Shown: piece after piece, positions 54,850-62,839 of the stretch | How positions within the stretch are numbered: position 1 is the first letter of the stretch | Layout of the letters: the number at the start of each line of letters is the position of its first letter | From: Flavobacterium xueshanense | Lineage (GTDB): Bacteria; Bacteroidota; Bacteroidia; Flavobacteriales; Flavobacteriaceae | Reading direction: 5' to 3' | Assembly: GCF_900112975.1 (NCBI RefSeq) | Contig: NZ_FONQ01000007.1 | Coordinates: 62,001-126,000 of the forward strand | DNA length: 64,000 nt | Translations under genes and position numbers: made by a program | Notes under the pieces: generated by a model | What the model saw: only the letters and a program-made list of their open reading frames with translations | The model's database searches: none | Told to the model about the DNA's origin: nothing

Positions 54850-55745
54850 TGAGCATTTCAGTCAACAACATATCAAAATCTTACAAAAAGTTAAAAGTAG
54901 TTGAAAACATTACTTTTGATGTAAAAGAAGGAGAACTATTTGGATTAATAGGCCCAGATGGTGCCGGAAAAACTACCATTTTCAGAATCCTGACTACCCT
55001 TTTAGTAGCTAACGAAGGCAGCGCAGAAGTTGCAGGGTATGATGTACTCAAAGGACTCAAAGAAATTAGAAATTCTGTGGGATATATGCCAGGGAAATTC
55101 TCGTTGTATCAGGATTTAACCGTGGAAGAAAATTTAGATTTTTTCGCAACTATTTTCGGAACCACTATCGAAGAAAATTATGATTTAATCAAAGACATCT
55201 ACGTTCAGATTGAGCCTTTTAAAACGAGAAGAGCAGGAGCGCTTTCTGGGGGAATGAAACAAAAATTAGCGTTGTGTTGTGCGTTAATTCATGCTCCAAA
55301 AGTATTGTTTCTGGACGAACCAACCACTGGAGTTGATCCCGTTTCCCGAAAAGAATTTTGGATTATGCTCAAACGATTGCAAAAAAAAGGCATTACCATT
55401 TTAGTTTCAACACCTTATATGGACGAAGCTTCACTTTGCGATAGAATAGCTTTGATACAAAAAGGCAAGATTTTAAAAATTGATTCCCCAGAAAATATCA
55501 TCAATAACTATGAAAAAATAATTTATGATGTGCAAGCAAAAAACACACACGGACTGATTCACGATTTAAAGAATTATCCCAATCAATACAGTGTTTATGC
55601 GTTTGGTGAATTCATTCATTACATTGATAAAAAAGCAGATTTTAATCCAAACGATTTACACGACTATTTAAAAAATAAAAATCATACGGATATAGTTATA
55701 AAACCCGCAATAATAACGATTGAAGATGTTTTCATGGATTTGTAA
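54849..55745 (+). CDS. ABC transporter ATPase, YbhF N-half-like
   Basis: 298-residue ATP-binding subunit. Walker A is GPDGAGKTT (about 36-44), the signature LSGGMKQKLAL, Walker B VLFLDEPTTGVDP and the switch region STPYMDEAS. The sequence after the ATPase core forms a small C-terminal domain. It pairs with the next ATPase gene; together they match the two ABC halves of E. coli YbhF, here split into two genes. It is followed by a 110-base repeat-bearing gap. Confidence 0.88.
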   Translation: MSISVNNISKSYKKLKVVENITFDVKEGELFGLIGPDGAGKTTIFRILTTLLVANEGSAEVAGYDVLKGLKEIRNSVGYMPGKFSLYQDLTVEENLDFFATIFGTTIEENYDLIKDIYVQIEPFKTRRAGALSGGMKQKLALCCALIHAPKVLFLDEPTTGVDPVSRKEFWIMLKRLQKKGITILVSTPYMDEASLCDRIALIQKGKILKIDSPENIINNYEKIIYDVQAKNTHGLIHDLKNYPNQYSVYAFGEFIHYIDKKADFNPNDLHDYLKNKNHTDIVIKPAIITIEDVFMDL

Positions 55746-55761
55746 ATTAATTAAAAATTAA

Positions 55762-55818
55762 AAATCTGTGATAATCTGTGACCCGAGCGATAGCGAACAG
55801 GCGAAGCAAATCTGTGGC
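55762..55818. repeat. AATCTGTG-type interspersed repeat
   Basis: AATCTGTG occurs twice near the left of the gap and AATCTGTGGC at the right, around GAGCGATAGCGAAC. This kind of AATCTGTGATAATCTGTG string is familiar as a dispersed spacer repeat in flavobacterial genomes. It separates the two ATPase genes without breaking their co-orientation. Confidence 0.5.
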
Positions 55819-55855
55819 AAAAAAATGAGAGTGATTCATGCCTCACAATAACAAT

Positions 55856-56590
55856 ATGGACAAAGAAAAAATTATATCTGTAAAAAACTTAACCAAAAAA
55901 TTTGGCGATTTCACGGCTGTCAAAGGCATTTCCTTTGATGTGTATAAAGGGGAGATCTTTGGATTTTTGGGAGCCAATGGAGCAGGAAAAACAACGGCAA
56001 TGAAAATGTTGATTGGAATTTCAAATCCCACTTCTGGAGAAGCCAATGTAGCTGGTTTTGATGTGCTTACACAAGCCGAAATGGTTAAAAAAAGCATCGG
56101 ATATATGAGCCAAAAATTCTCTATGTACGATGATTTGACCATCAAAGAAAATATAACTTTTTTTGGCGGAATTTATGGTTTGTCAAGAATGCAAATTAAA
56201 CAAAAAATAGCCCAATTAATCGAAGAATTACAGCTTCAGGATGTGGTAAATAATTTAGTAGGTTCATTACCGTTGGGTTGGAAACAAAAATTATCATTTT
56301 CTGTAGCCTTATTACACGAACCAAAAATTGTTTTTCTGGACGAGCCAACAGGTGGCGTTGACCCAATTACCAGAAGACAATTTTGGGAAATGATTTATAC
56401 ACAAGCCTACAAAGGAACTACCATTTTTGTAACCACACATTACATGGATGAAGCCGAATATTGCGACCGGGTTTCTATTATGGTAGATGGTGCTATTGAA
56501 GCGCTCGATTCGCCAAAAAATTTGAAAGAACAATTCAAAGTAGATTCTATGAATGATGTGTTTTTAAAATTAGCGCGGAATATTGAATAA
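55856..56590 (+). CDS. ABC transporter ATPase, YbhF C-half-like
   Basis: 244 residues from the ATG at 55856 (MDKEKIISVKNLTKKFG); the frame is open six codons earlier, but that part overlaps repeat sequence. Walker A is GANGAGKTT, the signature is the variant LPLGWKQKLSF, Walker B VFLDEPTGGVDP and the switch THYMDEAEYCDR. The LPLGWKQ variant is typical of the second ABC half in YbhF/RbbA-like exporters. It works with the neighbouring ATPase and the two ABC-2 permeases. Confidence 0.88.
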   Translation: MDKEKIISVKNLTKKFGDFTAVKGISFDVYKGEIFGFLGANGAGKTTAMKMLIGISNPTSGEANVAGFDVLTQAEMVKKSIGYMSQKFSMYDDLTIKENITFFGGIYGLSRMQIKQKIAQLIEELQLQDVVNNLVGSLPLGWKQKLSFSVALLHEPKIVFLDEPTGGVDPITRRQFWEMIYTQAYKGTTIFVTTHYMDEAEYCDRVSIMVDGAIEALDSPKNLKEQFKVDSMNDVFLKLARNIE

Positions 56591-56619
56591 AGATTGAAAA
56601 GTTAAAATGTCAATTAGTA

Positions 56620-56648
56620 ATGAGATTGTTTCGCAAGCTCGCAATGAC
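56620..56648. repeat. GTCATTGCGAG-type repeat
   Basis: On the minus strand this reads GTCATTGCGAGCTTGCGAAA and on to CAATCTCAT, the form of a repeat family seen in many bacterial genomes. It covers the first 15 codons of the long version of the permease frame, so the real start is probably the later ATG at 56658. Confidence 0.55.
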
Positions 56649-56657
56649 CAAATAAAA

Positions 56658-57764
56658 ATGAAAAGATTTATCGGATTTGTAAAAAAAGAATTCTACCATA
56701 TTTTTAGGGATAAACGCTCCTTGTTTATTCTGTTTGGTATGCCAATTGCTCAAATTTTACTCTTTGGTTTTGCCATAACAAATGAAATTAACAATGTTGA
56801 TATTGCCATTTTAGACCAGTCAAATGATGTAGAAACGCAGAAAATCATTTATAAAATAAAGGCATCCCCTTATTTTAATGTTGAAAACCAAATTGAAAAA
56901 GAAAGTGATATAGAATCGGAATTTAAAAAAGGAAAAATTAAAGCAGTCCTGATTTTTGAACCGAATTTCAGTAAAAATCTAGAAACAAAAAAAGTAGCTG
57001 TATTACAAGCAATAACTGATGCGACCGAACCTAATGTCGCTAATACCATAGCGAATTATACCTCGGCTATTATTCAGAATTATCAGTTACAAAAAAAACA
57101 ATCCAATAGCAATCAGGTAAAAGTGGAAGTACAATCCAGAATGTTTTATAATCCGGAACTCAAAAGTGTTTTTAATTTTGTCCCTGGTGTTATGACTGTA
57201 ATTTTAATGTTAGTTTCGGCTATGATGACCTCTATTTCTATTACACGAGAAAAAGAATTAGGAACTATGGAAATCCTCCTGGTTTCTCCATTAAAACCAT
57301 TTCAGGTAATTATTGGCAAAGTATTTCCGTACATTTTTCTTTCTATTATCAATGCAATTATAATTTTAGTATTGGGCTATTTTGTTTTCAAAATGCCAAT
57401 CAATGGAAGTATATTTTTGTTGGGTTTTGAAAGTATTTTATTTATCATTTCCGCTCTTTCATTGGGCATATTAATTTCCACCGTTTCTAATTCACAGCAA
57501 ACTGCTATGATGCTCTCTTTAATGGGATTAATGCTGCCGGTAATCATTCTTTCCGGATTCATTTTCCCTATAAACAGTATGCCATTGCCAATGCAAGTTA
57601 TCAGCAACATCATTCCAGCAAAATGGTTCATTATCATTGTAAAAGCCATTATGCTCAAAGGAGTCGGAATTCAATATATATGGAAAGAAACGCTGATATT
57701 AATTGGGATGACTGTATTTTTTATAACATTGAGCATTAAAAAATATAAAATTAGATTAGAATAA
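56658..57764 (+). CDS. ABC-2 type permease, YbhS/YbhR-like
   Basis: 368-residue ABC-2 permease. An N-terminal helix (about 21-41) is followed by a large extracytoplasmic domain (to about 170) and five more helices between about 175 and 365, with the conserved TREKELGTMEILLVSPLKP loop. It pairs with the next permease and the two ATPases. I start it at 56658 because the first 17 codons of the longer frame overlap a dispersed repeat. Confidence 0.88.
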   Translation: MKRFIGFVKKEFYHIFRDKRSLFILFGMPIAQILLFGFAITNEINNVDIAILDQSNDVETQKIIYKIKASPYFNVENQIEKESDIESEFKKGKIKAVLIFEPNFSKNLETKKVAVLQAITDATEPNVANTIANYTSAIIQNYQLQKKQSNSNQVKVEVQSRMFYNPELKSVFNFVPGVMTVILMLVSAMMTSISITREKELGTMEILLVSPLKPFQVIIGKVFPYIFLSIINAIIILVLGYFVFKMPINGSIFLLGFESILFIISALSLGILISTVSNSQQTAMMLSLMGLMLPVIILSGFIFPINSMPLPMQVISNIIPAKWFIIIVKAIMLKGVGIQYIWKETLILIGMTVFFITLSIKKYKIRLE

Positions 57765-57768
57765 TTTT

Positions 57769-57850
57769 CAGGAGCTATTTCCTGCTTTCCGCTCCAATCT
57801 TTTCTTTTTTAAAGAAAAAAAGAAAAGGATTTTCACTAGAATCAGGGCTA
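57769..57850. repeat. Dispersed hairpin repeat, copy 2
   Basis: Same outline as the copy at 8598-8680: CAGGAGCTATTTCCTGCT, then the arm AATCTTTTCTTTTTT (57796-57810), loop AAAG and a complementary arm (57815-57831), then ATCAGGGCTA. Stem bases differ from copy 1 on both arms in a compensating way. It lies between the two permease genes, ending 11 bases before the ATG at 57862. Confidence 0.8.
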
Positions 57851-57861
57851 AAAAATAAATT

Positions 57862-58983
57862 ATGAAAACAATATTATTCATCATACAAAAAGAGTTTAAG
57901 CAAATTTTTAGAGATAAAAGTATGCTGCAACTGATATTTATTTTGCCCATTTTGCAATTATTAATTTTGTCAAATGCAGCCACATTCGACGTTAAAAACA
58001 TTGCCATTACCTTTGTTGATAATGACCAAAGTCGGGATTCAAGAGATTTGATAAATGCTTTTAAAGCATCAACCTATTTTAAAGTTACAGAACCTCATTT
58101 TTCTGAAAAAGAAGCTGTCGAAGAAATGCAAAAAGGAAAAACAGATATCATTGTAAACATTCCTGTTCACTTCAATCGTGACCTGCAAAAAGACCAAAAA
58201 GCGAGCATTTCAGTAAGTATTAATGCCATTGATGCCGCAACAGCTGGTGTTGAAAACGTATATGTAACGCAGACACTAAATACCTATAATCAAAACATTC
58301 AAATGCAGTCAAAATACTTCTCCGAAAACAAAGAAGTAGCGCAAAACATAATGGTTATTCCCTCTTTTTGGTATAACAATACCTTAAATTATAAAACGTT
58401 TATGGTGCCTGGTATTTTGGTTTTATTGGTTACTATGCTTACTTTATTTCTGTCGTCTATGAATATTGTTAGAGAAAAAGAATTGGGAACATTAGAGCAA
58501 ATAAATGTAACACCTATAAAAAAATATCAGTTTATTATTGGCAAATTATTCCCGTTTTGGGCGCTTGGGTTAGTGATTTTAACCGTGGGTTTAGTAATAG
58601 CCAAAGTTGTTTTTGATGTTCCAATGTTAGGTAATATTTTACTGGTTTATGGTTTCACATCGGTGTATTTACTTTTAATTTTAGGATTCGGACTGTATAT
58701 ATCCAATCATACCGAAACCCAACAACAAGCCATGTTTATTGCCTGGTTTTTTATGGTAATCTTTATTTTGATGAGCGGCTTGTTTACACCTATAGAAAGT
58801 ATGCCGAAATGGGCTCAAAAGCTTACTTTGTTAAATCCGATTCGCTACTTTGTAGAGTTTATAAGAATGGTTCTTTTGAAAGGTTCCGGTTTTTCTGACG
58901 TGCTGAATAATCTATTAATCGTCACTGGTTTTGCAGTATTTGTCAATGGTATGGCGGTTTGGAGTTATAAAAAAACAAACTAA
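57862..58983 (+). CDS. ABC-2 type permease, second subunit
   Basis: 373 residues with the same plan as the previous gene: N-terminal helix (about 20-38), soluble domain, then five helices, with VREKELGTLEQINVTPIKKY before the second transmembrane block and GLFTPIESMPKWAQ near the end. Together the two permeases and two ATPases form one exporter, whose substrate could be a drug, a dye or an envelope lipid. The hairpin repeat upstream may affect its expression relative to the first permease. Confidence 0.88.
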   Translation: MKTILFIIQKEFKQIFRDKSMLQLIFILPILQLLILSNAATFDVKNIAITFVDNDQSRDSRDLINAFKASTYFKVTEPHFSEKEAVEEMQKGKTDIIVNIPVHFNRDLQKDQKASISVSINAIDAATAGVENVYVTQTLNTYNQNIQMQSKYFSENKEVAQNIMVIPSFWYNNTLNYKTFMVPGILVLLVTMLTLFLSSMNIVREKELGTLEQINVTPIKKYQFIIGKLFPFWALGLVILTVGLVIAKVVFDVPMLGNILLVYGFTSVYLLLILGFGLYISNHTETQQQAMFIAWFFMVIFILMSGLFTPIESMPKWAQKLTLLNPIRYFVEFIRMVLLKGSGFSDVLNNLLIVTGFAVFVNGMAVWSYKKTN

Positions 58984-59012
58984 AATCTTTAATTAATTCT
59001 TTAATAATTCAA

Positions 59013-59447
59013 ATGAAAAAACTTATATATGCCCTGTTTTTACCTCTGTTTTTTAATTATTCCTATAGTCAGGAATCTTATTCTTTAACTGTTAAAGTAA
59101 ATGATTTAAGAAATTCTAAAGGAGTTATGTTATTTATATTATACAACAAAGAGGGGTCTTTACCCGATGAAAAATTAAAAAAATATTATAAAAAAGAAAT
59201 TACAGCCATTTCAAAGAATTCGTCATCTGCAACCTTCAATAATCTCCCAAAAGGGAATTATGCAGTATTTATTTTACACGATGAGAATGACAACAGTAAA
59301 ATAGATAAAAAATTTATTTTGCCTACTGAAGGAGTTGGGTTTTCAAATTTTAAAAACATAAACCTTACCAATCGTCCTAACTTTTCTAAAGCAAGTTTCC
59401 AGATAAACGAAGATTTAACAAAAGCTATTAAAATTATTTACAAGTAA
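59013..59447 (+). CDS. DUF2141 domain protein
   Basis: 144-residue exported protein (signal peptide about 1-19, YSYSQ). The body matches the DUF2141 pattern: LTVKVNDLRNSKGVMLFILY, FNNLPKGNYAVFILHDENDN and SKIDKKFILPTEGVGFSN. Members are periplasmic or surface beta-sandwich proteins of unknown role, widespread in Bacteroidota. It follows the second permease by 29 bases and probably belongs to the same operon. Confidence 0.85.
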   Translation: MKKLIYALFLPLFFNYSYSQESYSLTVKVNDLRNSKGVMLFILYNKEGSLPDEKLKKYYKKEITAISKNSSSATFNNLPKGNYAVFILHDENDNSKIDKKFILPTEGVGFSNFKNINLTNRPNFSKASFQINEDLTKAIKIIYK

Positions 59448-59527
59448 TGGGTTCAAACTATTTCAAAATGAGATAACCATTAATTCGGCTTTAAATAATT
59501 CAATTAGAGATATAAAATAAATTATTT

Positions 59528-60430
59528 ATGAGAAATAATATAGTATTGGCTTTTGTTATTTTAATATCAAATATTGCATCTACACAAACTAAAGTAGATT
59601 CAATAGCGTCTCTTAATTTAGATAAAATAGCTCAAGTAAACCAAGGAGAAAGTTATGTTACTTTTCCTTCTGATATTGGAAATTTAGAACCATTAATATT
59701 TGAGGCAAATGTAAGTCCTAACTTTAAAATTCGAGAACGTAATGATTCAAGATTAATGGCAGTGCTTACCTCTCAAATCATTATAAGAATGTTTGATGAA
59801 TATTCTTATCCAGTAAAAACTCCCAGTTATATTCCTCAAATAGCATTTTATTTTTTAACAGGGAATAAAAAGGCAACCAATAAATTAACTTTATTTGGTA
59901 AAATTGCACATCATTCGAATGGACAAGACGGAAACTTCTATACAGAAAATGGAGATGTCAATTTGCAATCGGGAAATTTTGCTACTAATTATGTAGAACT
60001 TGGATTTTTAAAATCATCATACAGTAACCAACTCAATGCTTTTAAATTTATTAAAAGTTCTATTGAAATTCATCCTAAGAAATGGATGTTAGAGGAGCTT
60101 CAAGGCCTATATAGTGGCCTTCGATGGCACAGTACTTTTTTAGCATATAAACTTCCAATGAAAAGTAATTTAGTAAAAAGTAAAGAACAAAGAGCAAACT
60201 TTTCTGTGAAAGCTGAAACTACATGGATGTTTGACAATATTAATGATTGGCATACTTTTAATTTAAACAGACTTAATGCTAGTTTAATTGTTTATTATCA
60301 TCCAAAATTTTTAGAAGATTTAGGCTTCTTTGTTCAATTCTTTCACGGTATGGATTACTATAATATTTATTTTCAACATCAAATTAATACGATCCGTTTT
60401 GGTATAATGACAGAAGTTTTAAGATTTTAG
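59528..60430 (+). CDS. Outer-membrane phospholipase A-like protein
   Basis: 300-residue exported protein (signal about 1-19) with beta-strand-rich sequence ending in Phe. It contains GKIAHHSNGQDGNFY: H128-H129-S130-N131-G132 matches the NHQSNGR catalytic block of OMPLA (His-x-Ser), and a downstream FATNYVELGF could supply the third residue region. OMPLA hydrolyses phospholipids in the outer leaflet when the envelope is damaged. That is consistent with an operon for envelope stress. The family call rests on this motif and length; it should be tested. Confidence 0.6.
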   Translation: MRNNIVLAFVILISNIASTQTKVDSIASLNLDKIAQVNQGESYVTFPSDIGNLEPLIFEANVSPNFKIRERNDSRLMAVLTSQIIIRMFDEYSYPVKTPSYIPQIAFYFLTGNKKATNKLTLFGKIAHHSNGQDGNFYTENGDVNLQSGNFATNYVELGFLKSSYSNQLNAFKFIKSSIEIHPKKWMLEELQGLYSGLRWHSTFLAYKLPMKSNLVKSKEQRANFSVKAETTWMFDNINDWHTFNLNRLNASLIVYYHPKFLEDLGFFVQFFHGMDYYNIYFQHQINTIRFGIMTEVLRF

Positions 60431-60990
60431 AATACTATGTAGAAACATAAAAAAAGATGTATTATCTCATTAATATATTTCCTCAAAGCAGTTTTTTCAA
60501 ATATTTCAAGATTCATTCATGGGATAGCTTAAATATGAATTAACTTAAAAAAATTAAATAACTACAACGACAATCACCCTCCTTAGGTCGCTTTCTTTGT
60601 TTCGTTCGACGGGATTATTACCTCCAAAATACAGCTCAAATTCAACTAGCTACTCTATTTAAATTTCTCAAATCAGAAAAAAATGGTTCGAAAATTTTCC
60701 AGTTAAGGTTAAAATTTCATAAGCTCCTTAACGAGGCCTTGAGGTGATTTAAATCAAATTAATTTAAGTACATTAATTCTACCAAATTTATAATACCCTC
60801 AATTTCTTTAAATCATGTATAAAATGGTTCGTAAATAGTTCAGTTTGGACCACAAAAAACTCCATTAGAAATAATGGAGTTTTTTTTATGCACAATAAAT
60901 TAGCTAAAAAGTACGCGAAACTTATATAAATTTAAAATATAGCTTTGCGAGCTTTTAGTTTTTCTTTTACTATAAATTTTGCGGCAACCA
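60431..60990. other. Non-coding gap with terminator
   Basis: About 560 bases with no supported gene. It includes a GGTCGCTTTCTTTGTTTCG stretch and scattered motifs such as AAAATGGTTCG repeated near 60682 and 60822, which may be degraded mobile DNA. The terminator described separately closes the right part. Confidence 0.4.
60854..60887. terminator. Bidirectional terminator
   Basis: AAAAAACTCCATT (60854-60866) pairs with AATGGAGTTTTTT to form a 13-base stem with a T-run on either strand. It can end both the exporter transcript and the leftward FAD monooxygenase transcript. Confidence 0.85.
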
Positions 60991-62439
60991 TTAATTTTTT
61001 ACACATCGACCTCTAGGAGCATTACCTTCATGAAGTACAGTTTCAGAATGCAGAAACTGTGCGGCAGCTGCTGAATCTTTCACTTTAACGGAACTGCGTT
61101 CTAACATTTCCGCTTCAAACTTAGTTAGGACACTTTCCCTAATTCCAGTTTTTCTCCATTGTGATAAAGGTCGGCATCCTCTTAAGATTCCTCGGGCTAA
61201 CGTGAGCGCATCCAGCAGTGCTTGATTTGCGCCTTGTCCTTTAAATGGGCTCATTGGGTGAGCTGCATCGCCAATCAGCGTTACTGGCCCTTCTTTTTGG
61301 AGCCATTCTGATTGCAGTAAATCTCGGTCATATACAGGATAGCCAGAAATGTGGGCTTCCTGAGTTGCCGCTAAAATCTGCGGAATAGGATCATGCCACT
61401 GCGTTCTGCGACACGCTTCTTCCTTTAGTGCTTGTCGTCCTTGAGTGCTTAAAGCCTTAGCTTCTTCCTCGGGCATTGGGAAACTAAGCTGCCACATCAC
61501 GGAGTCTGATGTATAAGGCATTATGTAGATCCGTTCATTGCCGTTGGCGGTTTGAAATACAGTGGCCGAATCTAGTAAAGAACTGTCAAAACGCTCGAGC
61601 GCACTTAAAGGACAAATACCCAAGATCACAATGCAACCTAAATATCGTAAAGGGGTTATATCTTCACCAATCAGCAACCTTCGCACCGAACTGCGAATGC
61701 CATCAGCTCCAACCACGAGATCCGCTTTGCAGCTTTTCATCTTTCCATCCACTTGAAAGTTTAACTTAACACTTTCATCCTCACATTTGTTAAAATCTAT
61801 TAACTGGTGTCCCCATTGTACCGCATCATGTCCGCCGAGTTGCTCCAGTAATGCTAATCGCAAAGATTGTCGTGCGATATGTACATTAGAATGTTTCGCT
61901 GACGTTTTCGCTACTGACTGCATCCACTTTCTCATTCCCCATTCACCAATCACTTTTCCTTCTGTAGTATGAACCAAATGTCTTGTTGAAATCACTCCAT
62001 CTTCTAATGAAAAAATACCAAACCCCTCAATCGCTTTGCTAGCTTGTTGCAAAGTGAGTCCGTAGCCCTGAGATCGGGCATCGAAGTTGCTATCGCGTTC
62101 ATATAGGGTAAAAGGAATTCTGCGGTGCAAACAAGCCACAGCAAGAGCCACTCCACCTATACCGCCGCCTATAATAGCAACGTGTGGATAATTTTCTTTA
62201 TCCGCTGTTGTAGGACTGGCAGAATGAATCAAACCGGAACCACAACAGTTCAAGCAGGAGTAAATATGGCCCTTCGGTTGAACAGGAGGTGTTCCTACGC
62301 ATTCATTTTTTTTAAATTGATCTAATGCCAGCTGGTATTGGAGTCGTACTTTCTTGCTGAGTCCTCGACTTTTTTTGCCGCGTCCCAGACATTCGGGACA
62401 AAATATCCAACTTGCTTCTTCGTTATCCAATTTTTTCAC
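60991..62439 (-). CDS. FAD monooxygenase with N-terminal CxxCxGxG module
   Basis: 482 residues. Residues 1-75 carry two CxxCxGxG motifs (CPECLGRG, 14-21, and CLNCCGSG, 62-69), like the zinc centre of DnaJ. The rest is a group A flavin monooxygenase: dinucleotide loop IIGGGIGGVALA (89-100), the GADGIRSSVRR segment and GDAAHPMSPFKGQGAN. The ring-hydroxylating family adds oxygen to aromatic or similar substrates; the substrate is unknown. Its base composition is visibly more G/C-rich than neighbours, and it is isolated between gene-poor gaps, so horizontal acquisition is likely. Confidence 0.83.
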   Translation of the reverse strand: MKKLDNEEASWIFCPECLGRGKKSRGLSKKVRLQYQLALDQFKKNECVGTPPVQPKGHIYSCLNCCGSGLIHSASPTTADKENYPHVAIIGGGIGGVALAVACLHRRIPFTLYERDSNFDARSQGYGLTLQQASKAIEGFGIFSLEDGVISTRHLVHTTEGKVIGEWGMRKWMQSVAKTSAKHSNVHIARQSLRLALLEQLGGHDAVQWGHQLIDFNKCEDESVKLNFQVDGKMKSCKADLVVGADGIRSSVRRLLIGEDITPLRYLGCIVILGICPLSALERFDSSLLDSATVFQTANGNERIYIMPYTSDSVMWQLSFPMPEEEAKALSTQGRQALKEEACRRTQWHDPIPQILAATQEAHISGYPVYDRDLLQSEWLQKEGPVTLIGDAAHPMSPFKGQGANQALLDALTLARGILRGCRPLSQWRKTGIRESVLTKFEAEMLERSSVKVKDSAAAAQFLHSETVLHEGNAPRGRCVKN

Positions 62440-62839
62440 TTCCTGTATTTTTTAAACTTTCTCTTAAATCATCTTCATAGTAAAAACTTCATTGAAATAA
62501 CTGATGCTGGTTCTTTTAATAATGCAATTATTATTATCGTTACTTCTATGGAATTCTACATGAGAAATTTACATTTTTCAATGTTTTGCCGCTTATGGCA
62601 ATTTCGTAATTTTTTGGCAAGCAAAACTACTTTTTTCAACTTAAAATAGAAAGGATTACTCTTTGCTATTATTTTGAAATTTTATTTAAATCCTAGGAAA
62701 AATTGGTTGATTAAGAAATCATTCTGTAACCTAAGAAACTTCTCATTCATTTTGAGGAGTTTTTTTACTTACTATTTTAATTATTTTACGAAAAAGATAG
62801 TAACTTGCTTCTGTATTATTTTAAATAAACTAGGGAATT
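62440..62839. other. Non-coding gap with orphan terminator
   Basis: About 400 bases without a convincing gene. AACTTCTCA (62737-62745) and TGAGGAGTT (62753-62761) form a stem with one G-U pair followed by seven T, a good plus-strand terminator with no plus-strand gene before it. It may be the end of a lost gene or of a small RNA. Confidence 0.4.

Noticed and set aside
55834..55848. Shared 15-mer GATTCATGCCTCACA, also at 47787-47801
   Set aside because: Two short matches in spacer DNA; possibly part of an interspersed repeat, but too short to claim as a feature.
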